Assembly: GCF_900111615.1 (NCBI RefSeq)
Contig: NZ_FOHU01000004.1
Location: forward strand, 124,001 to 188,000
Origin: Natronincola peptidivorans
GTDB lineage: Bacteria > Bacillota > Clostridia > Peptostreptococcales > Natronincolaceae
Length of the DNA: 64,000 nucleotides
Reading direction: 5' to 3'
Shown: one piece after another, positions 28,726 through 37,042 of the stretch
Numbering within the stretch: the first letter of the stretch is position 1
Layout of the letters: each line of letters opens with the position of its first letter
Program-made: the position numbers and the translations under genes
The notes under the pieces: generated by a model
Database searches by the model: none
What the model saw: the letters and a program-made list of their open reading frames with translations, nothing else
Told to the model about the DNA's origin: nothing

Positions 28726-28812
28726 TTTCTCACTCCTTTTTATCTTGATAGCTCTATCACATTGCTTCATACTCTCTATAGTGTGTGTTATTCTTCTTTA
28801 TTTAAAAACAAA

Positions 28813-28863
28813 AAGGACAATAAAAAGATTATTATCTAAATAACATAACCTTTTATTGTCCTT
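28813..28863 (-). terminator. Attenuator terminator of the pyr operon
   Basis: Fifteen-base stem AAGGACAATAAAAGG / CTTTTTATTGTCCTT (one mismatch), followed by TTTGTTTTT on the minus strand, about 90 bases before pyrC. In PyrR-controlled operons this terminator forms when PyrR with UMP holds the upstream loop. Confidence 0.85.
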
Positions 28864-28925
28864 GTTTTTTTCATATTTATAGATACGTTAAGCACTTCAA
28901 ATACATTGACCAACATACTTGTCAT
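28836..28925 (-). CDS. Possible pyr leader peptide
   Basis: A 29-codon ORF with AAAGGA about eight bases before its ATG. It begins MTSMLVNVFEV and ends inside the loop of the attenuator hairpin, so a ribosome reading it would cover the 5' arm of the terminator. Its ribosome site is part of the PyrR-like loop. This could couple translation to attenuation, as the pyrBI leader does in enterobacteria, or be chance. Confidence 0.35.
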   Translation of the reverse strand: MTSMLVNVFEVLNVSINMKKTRTIKGYVI

Positions 28926-28932
28926 TTCACGT

Positions 28933-28957
28933 CATCCTTTCTGGCCTCTCCGGACCA
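28933..28957 (-). promoter_or_regulatory. PyrR-binding loop
   Basis: GGTCCGGAGAGGCCAGAAAGGA on the transcript resembles the PyrR target core (ARUCCAGAGAGGYU followed by a purine-rich AAGGA). Bound PyrR would stabilise this anti-antiterminator and allow the downstream attenuator to form. pyrR itself is not in the window. Confidence 0.75.
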
Positions 28958-28990
28958 ACTTAAAGGTTTTATAACTATGCATTTTAATGT

Positions 28991-29020
28991 ATGTTATCAT
29001 AAGTTCCTTCCTGTTGTCAA
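28991..29020 (-). promoter_or_regulatory. SigA-type promoter of the pyr operon
   Basis: TTGACA, 18 bases, TAACAT on the minus strand. The transcript would start about 25-30 bases before the PyrR-like loop, which is the usual arrangement. Confidence 0.6.
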
Positions 29021-29114
29021 TGATTATATTTCATATCTTTATTCATTTCCTATAGATACCCAAGCTCAGAAATTAAATTATACATTTTTCTAATTTACAA
29101 ATAGTGGCAATGCA

Positions 29115-29205
29115 CAATTTGGCTATGCACAGGTCTACGGTTTCGCCCCTAGCTCAAAACCACAGCTAGGGACTGCAAATGTAGCTCTTTAGCATATCCA
29201 AATTG
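29115..29205 (-). repeat. Structured repeat element, copy B
   Basis: Closed by 14-base arms (CAATTTGGATATGC / GCATAGCCAAATTG, one mismatch), with an inner hairpin CCCTAGCT...AGCTAGGG. Read on the minus strand it shares AAGAGCT, ATTTGCA, GGTTTTGAG and AAACCGTAGACCT with copy A at 70-147. The outer stem differs in sequence between the copies but stays paired, as a selected RNA or palindromic DNA structure would. Confidence 0.55.
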
Positions 29206-29268
29206 AAGTATAAAACTGTAGGTTTTCCAGAAACTACATCGTATAATTATATCTTTCAAATTAGATAT

Positions 29269-30075
29269 CTATAATAGTAACCTTTTAAGATTCTCTTTAG
29301 AAATCAAAGCCTTTTCTATAGGGCGAACCTCTACTATAAAGGAGGTGTCTATTTCTTGTAAAAGTTCAAAATAATAAAGAAAATCTGTTTTCCCCTCCCC
29401 AATCACCTGATGATCCTGAGTACCATTATGGTCATGGATATGGCAGTTTCTTATATAAGCTAAATTTTCCTTGAAAAAGCTTTGGTTATCCTCTTGTCCA
29501 AAAGAATGCCCTATATCCCATGTTAGATAGAGATTCCCTTGAGGTAGTAATTCCTTTAAAACATTTCTTATATCTTCATTAAAATTTCCTACATTTTCCA
29601 CACATGGCATGATTTTACCTGCTGCATGATCCCTTAACTCTATCAAGGCTTCCTTGAATAAGGTAGTAAATTCCTCAGCATATATCTCCTGAAGATATAT
29701 CTTTTTATCTGTCTGGGTAAAACAAACAGATGCTCCTGGGTGAAAGGTTATTCTTTTTCCTCCAATTTCTCCACCGAAATCAATACATTCCTTTAGTCGT
29801 TCTAATCCAGCTCTTCTTACAACAGGATGCAGGTGATATAGGGGAATGTCCTCCGGGGCATGAAAGCTTAGTGCAATCCCTTCTCCCTCTACTTTTTGTT
29901 TTATTTCTTTCCTTTGCTGCTGATTGTACCTTTCAGGAAAGAAGGCTGGGACGTTTAGATTGACTTCAATAGCGGAGAATCCATGCTTCACTGCAAAATC
30001 AATTGCAGATATAAAGTCTTTTTCGCCTAGTGTAGCTGCATAACCAACTCTGTCTAGTATTTTTTTGCCATCCAT
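29269..30075 (-). CDS. TIM-barrel sugar phosphate isomerase/endonuclease IV-like protein
   Basis: AP endonuclease 2 family (xylose isomerase-like TIM barrel), 268 residues. Barrel strands with likely metal ligands are visible: FSAIEVNLN, ALSFHAPEDIP, ITFHPGASVCF, PCVENVGNF, TWDIGHSFG, CHIHDHNGTQDHQVIGEG and IVEVRP. Members act as isomerases or epimerases on small sugars, or as repair nucleases; no more exact call is safe. The start is the ATG after AGGAGTGA. It is the last gene of the T-box operon, after the dehydrogenase at 30161. Confidence 0.8.
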   Translation of the reverse strand: MDGKKILDRVGYAATLGEKDFISAIDFAVKHGFSAIEVNLNVPAFFPERYNQQQRKEIKQKVEGEGIALSFHAPEDIPLYHLHPVVRRAGLERLKECIDFGGEIGGKRITFHPGASVCFTQTDKKIYLQEIYAEEFTTLFKEALIELRDHAAGKIMPCVENVGNFNEDIRNVLKELLPQGNLYLTWDIGHSFGQEDNQSFFKENLAYIRNCHIHDHNGTQDHQVIGEGKTDFLYYFELLQEIDTSFIVEVRPIEKALISKENLKRLLL

Positions 30076-30160
30076 ACAAATCACTCCTAATAATCATTGC
30101 AGAGGGAGTATAAACTCCCTCTTGAAAAAATCTTAGATTTAACTTTTCTACATCCTGCCT

Positions 30161-31240
30161 TTAACCTAAGATGCTTTTTAGCTTCTCACACACTGCATCT
30201 CCCACTTCAGAGGTTTTAGCATTTCCCTTCAAATCAGGTGTAAGGGTTTTTCCCTCCACCAATACCTCAGTGATGGCTTTGATAATGGCTTCTGTATCAG
30301 AATCCTCTAAAAGAAAGTCCAGCATCATCTTGGCAGTCCATATCATAGCCATTGGATTGGCAATGCCTTTATCCTTGATATCTGGGGCAGAACCATGTAC
30401 TGGTTCAAACATTGACGGATATTCTTTTTCTATGTTTAAGTTTCCGCTGGCGGCAAATCCAAGACCTCCCTGTAGGGCAGCCCCTAGATCCGTAATGATA
30501 TCTCCAAATAGGTTAGAAGCCACCAACACATCATATGCCTCTGGTTTTTGAATAAAATACATGCTTACTGCATCCACATGGGTAGTCTCTGTGGTGATCT
30601 CTTCATAGTTTCCTGCAACTTCTTGAAAAATCTTATCCCAAAATACCATACTGTAGTTTAACGCATTGGATTTTGTAACATTGGTTACCTTATTAAATTT
30701 ATTTCGCTTTTGAGCTAACTTGAAGGCGTAATCCATAATCTTCTCAGTATTTTTTCTTGTAAAAACCGAGGTTTGTATGGCGGTTTCCTCTGGTCTATCG
30801 GGGAAACGGATTCCCCCTACTCCGGAGTATTCCCCTTCAACATTTTCTCGTATCACTACGAAATCAATATCTTCAGGCTTTTTATCCTTCAGGGGACATG
30901 GAGCCCCGGGTAATAGCTTTACAGGTCTTAGATTGATGGATTGATTAAATCCCTGTCTTATTTTTATAAGAAGTCCATGTAGGGAGATATGATCTGGTAC
31001 AGAAGGGTCACCTACTGCTCCTAGCAGGATGGCATCAAACTTTTCTAAAGTCTTTAGTCCATCCTCCTCCATCATGTTTCCTGTTTTTAAATAATATTCA
31101 CATCCCCATGGGAAAAATTCATAATCAAAGCCAATATTTCCTTTATATGCTGCAAAAGCATCTAAAACCTTTATTCCTTCAGCTGTTACTTCATTTCCTA
31201 TGCCGTCTCCTGGAATCACGGCGATTTTAAATCTTTTCAT
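30161..31240 (-). CDS. Isocitrate/isopropylmalate dehydrogenase family; D-malate/tartrate dehydrogenase-like
   Basis: Metal- and NAD-dependent beta-decarboxylating dehydrogenase, 359 residues. GDGIGNEV near the start binds NAD. The substrate loop PDHISLHGLLIKIRQGF and the VIRENVEGEYSG segment match the D-malate/tartrate dehydrogenase (DmlA/TtuC) branch better than LeuB. Family reactions: D-malate to pyruvate, meso-tartrate to glycerate. It lies 19 bases after serA under the same T-box, so a role linked to serine or glycerate supply is possible. Confidence 0.82.
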   Translation of the reverse strand: MKRFKIAVIPGDGIGNEVTAEGIKVLDAFAAYKGNIGFDYEFFPWGCEYYLKTGNMMEEDGLKTLEKFDAILLGAVGDPSVPDHISLHGLLIKIRQGFNQSINLRPVKLLPGAPCPLKDKKPEDIDFVVIRENVEGEYSGVGGIRFPDRPEETAIQTSVFTRKNTEKIMDYAFKLAQKRNKFNKVTNVTKSNALNYSMVFWDKIFQEVAGNYEEITTETTHVDAVSMYFIQKPEAYDVLVASNLFGDIITDLGAALQGGLGFAASGNLNIEKEYPSMFEPVHGSAPDIKDKGIANPMAMIWTAKMMLDFLLEDSDTEAIIKAITEVLVEGKTLTPDLKGNAKTSEVGDAVCEKLKSILG

Positions 31241-31259
31241 TCTTTGTCATCCCCCTATT

Positions 31260-32846
31260 TTAAAGCTTTACAAAATTGATTTTTATGATACCGTCTATAT
31301 TACCGATTAGATTCAAGGTTTCCTTAGCTACCTCTGAATCCACTGTTAAAAACATCATAGCTTCTTTGGCTTTAAAGTTCCTACTAACCTGCATGGTTGC
31401 AATATTTACCTTGCTTGCCCCTAACAATGTACCCATCTGCCCAATCATCCCTGGTTTGTCATGATTATTTGCCACCAGCATATAAGGCATTGGTATTACA
31501 TCAAATTCGAAGCCATTTACTTCTACTATCCTAGCATCCTTTTTAGCAAATATCGTACCTGCTACGGTGAAGGTTTTATCCTTTGTTACAATATTTACTC
31601 TGATTTTATTCATATAGTTTCCGTTTACTGTTTCTTTACTCTCTACCACGCTTATTCCTCTGTTTTTTGCAATTAAACTTGCATTTACATAGTTTACTCT
31701 TTCCTTCAAAATGGGTTCAAAAACTCCCTTTAGAATGGCTAAGGTAATCACAGAGGTTTCCATTTCTGCTACCGCCCCACTATAAATTACTTCTATTTTT
31801 TGGATGGCGTCTCTTTCCAACTGATGATACAGCTTTCCTAAAACTTCTCCCAGCTCCAAATAAGATTGTAGGGATTCTAGCTCGTGGTGATGTAGGGTTG
31901 GAAGATTTACTGCATTGGGTACCATTTCTCCCTTTAGTGCACTAACGACTTCATGGGCAATTGTAACCCCTACATTGTCCTGTGCTTCTACTGTATCTGC
32001 ACCTAAATGCGGTGTGATAATAACATTGTCAATATCCAATAATGGTGAAGTTGTATTAGGTTCATCCACTAAAACATCTATTCCAGCACTAGCTACTATT
32101 CCTTCCTTCATAGCCTTTACCAATGCATCCTCGCAGATGATGCCACCTCTTGCACAATTTACAACTCTTACACCCTTTTTCGCCAGCTTAAACTCTTTTT
32201 CTCCAATCATACCAAAGGTTTCTTCTGTCTTAGGAGTATGAATAGATATAAAATCAGATTCCTTAACTAAATCTTCAAGTTTTTCCTTTTTCTCTACACC
32301 AAATTTTTTAAAGCGCTCCTCTGTGATATAAGGATCATAAGCAACTACCTTCATACCAAAGGATTGCATTCTTGTGGCTACCAAAGAACCTATTCTACCT
32401 AATCCTACAATTCCTAGGGTTTTTCCCTGTAGTTCTACACCCTTGAAGCCACTGCGATCCCAATTTCTATTTTTGATAAAGCCGTTGGCTTGAGGAATGT
32501 TTCTGCAGGATGCAATCAATAAACCAATAGAATGCTCTGCAGCAGAAACTGTATTGGCTTCAGGAGTATTTACTACAATAATGCCTCTTTTTGTAGCTCC
32601 CTCCATTTCAATATTGTCTACTCCATTTCCTGCTCTACCCACCACCTTTAAGTTTGTGGCATGCTGATAAAATTCTTCATTTACCTTTGTAACGCTTCTT
32701 ACCACAATAGCATCATAATTTTTGATGACATCCAATAATCTTTCTCTTTCAACACATAGCTGAAAGTCTACATCTACTTCCATTCCAGAATTTTTTAAAG
32801 CTTCAATGCCCTTATCTGCTATTTTTTCTGTTACCAATACCTTCAT
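31260..32846 (-). CDS. serA: D-3-phosphoglycerate dehydrogenase
   Basis: First enzyme of serine synthesis. 528 residues, the long form: substrate domain, NAD domain with GLGRIGSLVATR, catalytic arginine in NCARGGIICEDAL and histidine in TPHLGADT, then an intervening domain and a C-terminal ACT domain (ANNHDKPGMIGQMGTLLG) that usually binds serine. It is preceded by a T-box leader. Confidence 0.95.
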   Translation of the reverse strand: MKVLVTEKIADKGIEALKNSGMEVDVDFQLCVERERLLDVIKNYDAIVVRSVTKVNEEFYQHATNLKVVGRAGNGVDNIEMEGATKRGIIVVNTPEANTVSAAEHSIGLLIASCRNIPQANGFIKNRNWDRSGFKGVELQGKTLGIVGLGRIGSLVATRMQSFGMKVVAYDPYITEERFKKFGVEKKEKLEDLVKESDFISIHTPKTEETFGMIGEKEFKLAKKGVRVVNCARGGIICEDALVKAMKEGIVASAGIDVLVDEPNTTSPLLDIDNVIITPHLGADTVEAQDNVGVTIAHEVVSALKGEMVPNAVNLPTLHHHELESLQSYLELGEVLGKLYHQLERDAIQKIEVIYSGAVAEMETSVITLAILKGVFEPILKERVNYVNASLIAKNRGISVVESKETVNGNYMNKIRVNIVTKDKTFTVAGTIFAKKDARIVEVNGFEFDVIPMPYMLVANNHDKPGMIGQMGTLLGASKVNIATMQVSRNFKAKEAMMFLTVDSEVAKETLNLIGNIDGIIKINFVKL

Positions 32847-32899
32847 TTGCTTTTCCTCCCTTTTCTACATTACTCCGCTAATGTAATAAATTATTTGAA

Positions 32900-33130
32900 T
32901 AATAAAAAGCTCTCGTCTTTGGCATAATGCCAAGGACGAGAGCTATACTCACGTGGTGCCACCTTGTTTTGTCATGATCCATGACCTCTAAGGATATAAC
33001 GGTATTTAACCGGAACGGGTTCATCCCCGTCTGCTCCAGAGTAGATTCAACAGCTTCCAGTGCCAATTTCCACCAACCATTGGCTCTCTATGACCTTCCT
33101 GCTGTTTACTATTTTCCTTCATAGCATTTT
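32900..33130 (-). ncRNA. T-box leader, probably serine-specific
   Basis: Stem I carries AGAGAGCC and GGTGGAA. The specifier loop has AGTA on one side and GAA on the other, followed by UCUAC. The T-box AAGGTGGCACCACG is at 32952-32965, and the terminator stem AGCTCTCGTC...GACGAGAGCT (32908-32944) is followed by TTTTTATT. Reading the codon after GAA as UCU gives serine, which fits serA directly downstream; a one-base shift would read CUA (leucine). Uncharged tRNA would stabilise the antiterminator and turn on serA and the two following genes. Confidence 0.9.
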
Positions 33131-33160
33131 AAAATATGTAGTGATATATATTTAATCTAT

Positions 33161-33189
33161 ATCCTACTACGGCTAATATCCTTTGTCAA
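33161..33189 (-). promoter_or_regulatory. SigA promoter of the serA operon
   Basis: TTGACA, 17 bases, TAGGAT on the minus strand, about 40 bases before the start of the T-box stem I. Confidence 0.7.
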
Positions 33190-33204
33190 GAATTTTTTTA
33201 ATTT

Positions 33205-34296
33205 TTATTTTTTTCCTCTTCTCTGCCATGCATGAAGCAGTAATGCCAATCCAATAACGCCATAAGCCACAAATACTCTAAAGAATTCTCCGATTTGACT
33301 GTCGTTCATTAAATTTTGTCCCGCCATAGGAGAAATGATAAATAACATATGGAACATGAATGTTCCCATTAATGCCTGTCTGTAGGTAGCCTTTGTAACA
33401 GAAGCTCCTCCAATCAATAGAGATGCTACAGCAAAAAGTCCCACCTGTTCATGACTTCCATAGGTATTTAAAGTACCAATGTTTTGCAAGAATATGATTT
33501 GTCCCCACGCAGCTAGTACAGTGGAAATAATAATAGCAATAATTCTTGTTCTATCAACATTAATTCCCGCCACTTGAGCGATATGCATATTCTGTCCTAC
33601 TGTCCGCATTTCTTGACCTAATTTTGTTTTTAGGAAAAAGGTTAGGGTCAAGCATAAAAGCACTATAACCACAAGTGTGAATACAGGTACAGTTAATCCG
33701 GGGTAAGGTCTAATTTTTATAATATCATCCATAGCATATCGTACTCCCGCAAGGTCTACGCTATTTCTAAGCCCCATTCCAGTGGATAAAAGCAATCCCT
33801 CTTTTTTGAACGGAATAATCGTTCCTGCAAATAAGAGAAAAATAAGCTGGTACAGACCATTAGAGAAAAAGCCTAGAATCATGCTGGTAATCATTTCTTT
33901 TCCTTTTGCTTTATTCAAAACTCTACCTACTAAGTAACCAAATACAATGGCTACAGGAGTAGAGACCAAAATAGCTATGAGAAGTCCACCTGCCCCTTCT
34001 AAAGAATAATTGGTAATGAAAATTAGAGCCATTTGACCTGCCATAGCACCTAAAACAATCCCAAAATTTAGGCCCATTCCAGCAATAACTGGTATGATCA
34101 AAGAAATAACTAAAAATGAGTTTCTTCCAAGTCTTATAATTACTTCATTTAATACAAAAATAAATGGTAATTCAGAGAGGTAATAACCTACTGCACATAA
34201 AACAATAAATACAATTGGTACAATAAATCCCATTATGCGTTCTACATTCGTTTGTTTCTTCACTTTTATTTCTTCTATTTGCAAATGATTGTCCAT
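33205..34296 (-). CDS. ABC transporter permease (BPD_transp_2 family)
   Basis: Integral membrane permease of 363 residues with about nine hydrophobic segments; MGLNFGIVLGAMAGQMALIF, FGYLVGRVLNKAKGKEMITSMILGF and LLIGGASVTKATYRQALMG are family words. It overlaps the previous permease gene by one base. The two permeases would form a heterodimer, as in BmpA-type nucleoside importers. Confidence 0.88.
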   Translation of the reverse strand: MDNHLQIEEIKVKKQTNVERIMGFIVPIVFIVLCAVGYYLSELPFIFVLNEVIIRLGRNSFLVISLIIPVIAGMGLNFGIVLGAMAGQMALIFITNYSLEGAGGLLIAILVSTPVAIVFGYLVGRVLNKAKGKEMITSMILGFFSNGLYQLIFLLFAGTIIPFKKEGLLLSTGMGLRNSVDLAGVRYAMDDIIKIRPYPGLTVPVFTLVVIVLLCLTLTFFLKTKLGQEMRTVGQNMHIAQVAGINVDRTRIIAIIISTVLAAWGQIIFLQNIGTLNTYGSHEQVGLFAVASLLIGGASVTKATYRQALMGTFMFHMLFIISPMAGQNLMNDSQIGEFFRVFVAYGVIGLALLLHAWQRRGKK

Positions 34297-35363
34297 TATG
34301 CTAGGTCACCTCCTGTTTCTCTCGTTAAGGCATAAAGAATAATACCATTTTGAACAATAGCTCGAATAACCTCTGACATGCTTCCATCAGCTAATATATT
34401 GATAACAGGAAGTGATACAACTAATAGTGCTTGAAACAAAAAGGTTCCTATAATAACATGGGAAATAGCAACTTTTTTAATAGAGGCGCCTCCAATTAAT
34501 ATAGCTGCAACTGCAGGAAATGCAGCCATTAAGGGTGCATTATATAACTGTAAGAATCCAAAGGATTGGCTATAAACAATAATCCCGATGGCAGCTAATA
34601 CTGTTGATAGTACAATCCCTAAAATCCTTTGTTGATTTACATTAATACCTGTAGCTGTTGCAAATTTTTCATTAGCACCAGCAGCATTCATAATGGCTCC
34701 ACTTTTTGTTTTTCCAAACACCCATACCGCAATACAGCATAATGCAAAGAATGCCAATAAACCTGTTGGTATTTGAACACCCGCAACATTAAAGCTTAAA
34801 AAACCATTTAAGACTTTATCTATAGTTGACTCGAGAGAGATGGTCACCCTCAATCCACTACCACCAACAGCCCATATTAGTTCTGGGCTTCTAAAGGGTG
34901 CTAACAACCAAAATATACACATTCCAGATACAACAGAAAAGCCTACATAGGTTCCTACTGTCATTTCCTGCCCTTTAATGCGATTTAACATTTGTCCATA
35001 AAAATATCCAACGATTGCAGCTATAGGAATTGCTACTACTAATGCAGTAAAAAAACCTGTAAAGCCACCTAATTTAAATTCTATACTAACTAAGGCTCCT
35101 ATCAATCCACATACAATACCTATTGGTAGTGCAAAGTTAAGCCCTACACCAGCTTGAATAGCAGGTACCAGAGCCAACACTAGTATTCCATTCATTCCAA
35201 CACGAGTGAGAATATCTCCTATAAGACCAGGAACTGGAATAGCTAGCACAGCTGCCATAACGCATAGAATAAATAAAAATGCTCCTATAATAAGTCTAGG
35301 ATATCCTACCTTATCTACGAAGTTTTTTAAGCCTTCCATACTATGATACCTCCTCTTTGACAT
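34296..35363 (-). CDS. ABC transporter permease (BPD_transp_2 family)
   Basis: Second permease of the pair, 355 residues. VGLNFALPIGIVCGLIGALV and ILIGGASIKKVAISHVIIGTFLF parallel segments in the partner. It overlaps the ATPase gene by 23 bases. Confidence 0.88.
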   Translation of the reverse strand: MSKRRYHSMEGLKNFVDKVGYPRLIIGAFLFILCVMAAVLAIPVPGLIGDILTRVGMNGILVLALVPAIQAGVGLNFALPIGIVCGLIGALVSIEFKLGGFTGFFTALVVAIPIAAIVGYFYGQMLNRIKGQEMTVGTYVGFSVVSGMCIFWLLAPFRSPELIWAVGGSGLRVTISLESTIDKVLNGFLSFNVAGVQIPTGLLAFFALCCIAVWVFGKTKSGAIMNAAGANEKFATATGINVNQQRILGIVLSTVLAAIGIIVYSQSFGFLQLYNAPLMAAFPAVAAILIGGASIKKVAISHVIIGTFLFQALLVVSLPVINILADGSMSEVIRAIVQNGIILYALTRETGGDLA

Positions 35364-36939
35364 ATTCCCCTGCCATCATCAAGCCATAATTAACATCACT
35401 ATCATTAGGTGAAAGCACACCTTCCAGTTTCCCTTCAAAAATAATGGCAATGCGATCAGAAACAGAACGCAGCTCTGCTAATTCACTAGAAGTAATGATG
35501 ACTGTCATCCCTAATTCTCGATTTAGCTTTACTAACAAATCAAGTACTATTTTCTTTGCTCCAACGTCAATCCCTCTAGTGGGCTCTGATACCAAGATAA
35601 TATCTGGATCTAAAGTCAATGCCCTAGCAATACATACCTTTTGTTGATTTCCTCCGCTTAGCCTACGGGTTAATTGCTTTGGTCCCGTACATCGAATATC
35701 CAATTCTTTTATCATATTTAAAGCATGCTCTTTTACCTCTTTATTGTTCATTATTTTAAAACTAGCTATATTTTTAATAAACTTTTCTTTTATTTGAAGT
35801 GCTGAAATAGCAATATTATGTTCTATCGAATCATCCAATAACAGGCCTACACCTCTTCTATCCTCTGTTACAAAAGCCACTCCAGAATCCAGCACTTTTT
35901 TGGGTTGATTTAGTGGTAAAGGAGTGCCGTCCCTTAATATTTCTCCTCTTGTAGGATATAGTCCCATGATTCCGTTGGCTACGCCAATCTTTCCTTGGCC
36001 TCCTAGACCGCCGATGCCTAAAATTTCACCTCTACGTACCTTTAGATTTAATCCCTTTACCATTTCTCCAGGCATATCTACATAAAGATTTTTTAATTCT
36101 AAAATATAATCCTTCTCTTCATCCTCTTGCTTCATATCTTTGGCAGTATTAGTATTCTCTATTTTTCTGCCCACCATTAACTCGGCAATTTTGTGAACAT
36201 CAGCATCCTTTGTTATTAGACTGCTAACAACCTCTCCATCCCTTAACACCGTAATATTATCAGTTATTTCTATGATCTCATCTAGCCTATGGGAAATAAA
36301 TAAAATAGCAATCCCAAGATCAGCTAGCTTTCTAACTACCTTTAAGAATTTATCCGCCTCTGCTTCAGCCAAAACAGCAGTGGGTTCATCAAATACTAAT
36401 ATCTTTAAGTTTTCTTTATCAATTTCTCTAGCTATCTCAACAAACTGCATATATCCTATGGGTAGCCCCGCTACTGGTAACCATTCATCAATAGACATCC
36501 CTAACTTATCAAGGGCTTGTCGACTATCCTCACCCATTTTTTTAAAATTTAATGTCTTCATCTTAGGTCCTAATATACGACTAAATAAATTATCTTTAGT
36601 AATCTCTCTATTCAACTTAATATTCTCTGCAATACTAAACCCAGGAATCAACATAAACTCCTGATGTACCATACCAATTCCCAGCTCCATGGATTCCTTA
36701 GGAGTTTTAGGGTTCGCAACATTCCCATCAATAATGATATCTCCTTCAAAGCCTCCAGTACTGTGAATGACTTCCATACCAAATAAGATATTCATCAAGG
36801 TAGATTTTCCTGCACCATTCTCCCCAACTAAACCATGGATTTCACCAGCTTTGATATTAATATTAACGTTTTTTAGTACTCTATTACCAGAGTATTCTTT
36901 ACTTACATTTTTTATTTGTAATAAGTAGTCTGTCCCCAA
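35341..36939 (-). CDS. ABC transporter ATP-binding protein, two-domain (RbsA/BmpA type)
   Basis: Two fused nucleotide-binding domains, about 532 residues from the TTG that follows AAAGGAGGG; the upstream ATG has no ribosome site. The first Walker A is GENGAGKST. The second is degenerate (GLGGQGK), while the second domain keeps LSGGNQQKVCIARAL, the usual asymmetry in this family. It energises the two adjacent permeases. Confidence 0.9.
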   Translation of the reverse strand: MGTDYLLQIKNVSKEYSGNRVLKNVNINIKAGEIHGLVGENGAGKSTLMNILFGMEVIHSTGGFEGDIIIDGNVANPKTPKESMELGIGMVHQEFMLIPGFSIAENIKLNREITKDNLFSRILGPKMKTLNFKKMGEDSRQALDKLGMSIDEWLPVAGLPIGYMQFVEIAREIDKENLKILVFDEPTAVLAEAEADKFLKVVRKLADLGIAILFISHRLDEIIEITDNITVLRDGEVVSSLITKDADVHKIAELMVGRKIENTNTAKDMKQEDEEKDYILELKNLYVDMPGEMVKGLNLKVRRGEILGIGGLGGQGKIGVANGIMGLYPTRGEILRDGTPLPLNQPKKVLDSGVAFVTEDRRGVGLLLDDSIEHNIAISALQIKEKFIKNIASFKIMNNKEVKEHALNMIKELDIRCTGPKQLTRRLSGGNQQKVCIARALTLDPDIILVSEPTRGIDVGAKKIVLDLLVKLNRELGMTVIITSSELAELRSVSDRIAIIFEGKLEGVLSPNDSDVNYGLMMAGEYVKEEVS

Positions 36940-36973
36940 AGTGTTTCCCTCCTTTGACGGTGGATGTCGTAAA

Positions 36974-37003
36974 TATTGAGGTTGCCAATTGGCAACCTCA
37001 ATA
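36974..37003. other. Perfect palindrome after the DUF3798 gene
   Basis: A 30-base palindrome centred on GGTTGCCAATTGGCAACC, in the gap between the binding-protein gene and the ATPase gene. No T-run follows. As with the hairpin after dctP, it should stabilise the binding-protein message relative to the rest. Confidence 0.65.
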
Positions 37004-37042
37004 CCATTCATCTTATTATTTTGTATTAATTATAGACTTTTC

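Larger units (their letters stand above)
28726..29268. other. pyr operon leader, promoter and repeat element
   Basis: A 543-base gap. From pyrC outward it holds a leader of about 260 bases with an attenuator hairpin, a 29-codon leader ORF and a PyrR-like loop, then a SigA-type promoter, and beyond that the structured repeat copy B. The parts are listed separately. Confidence 0.7.

Noticed and set aside
32878-33066. 62-codon minus-strand ORF.
   Set aside because: It lies inside the T-box RNA.
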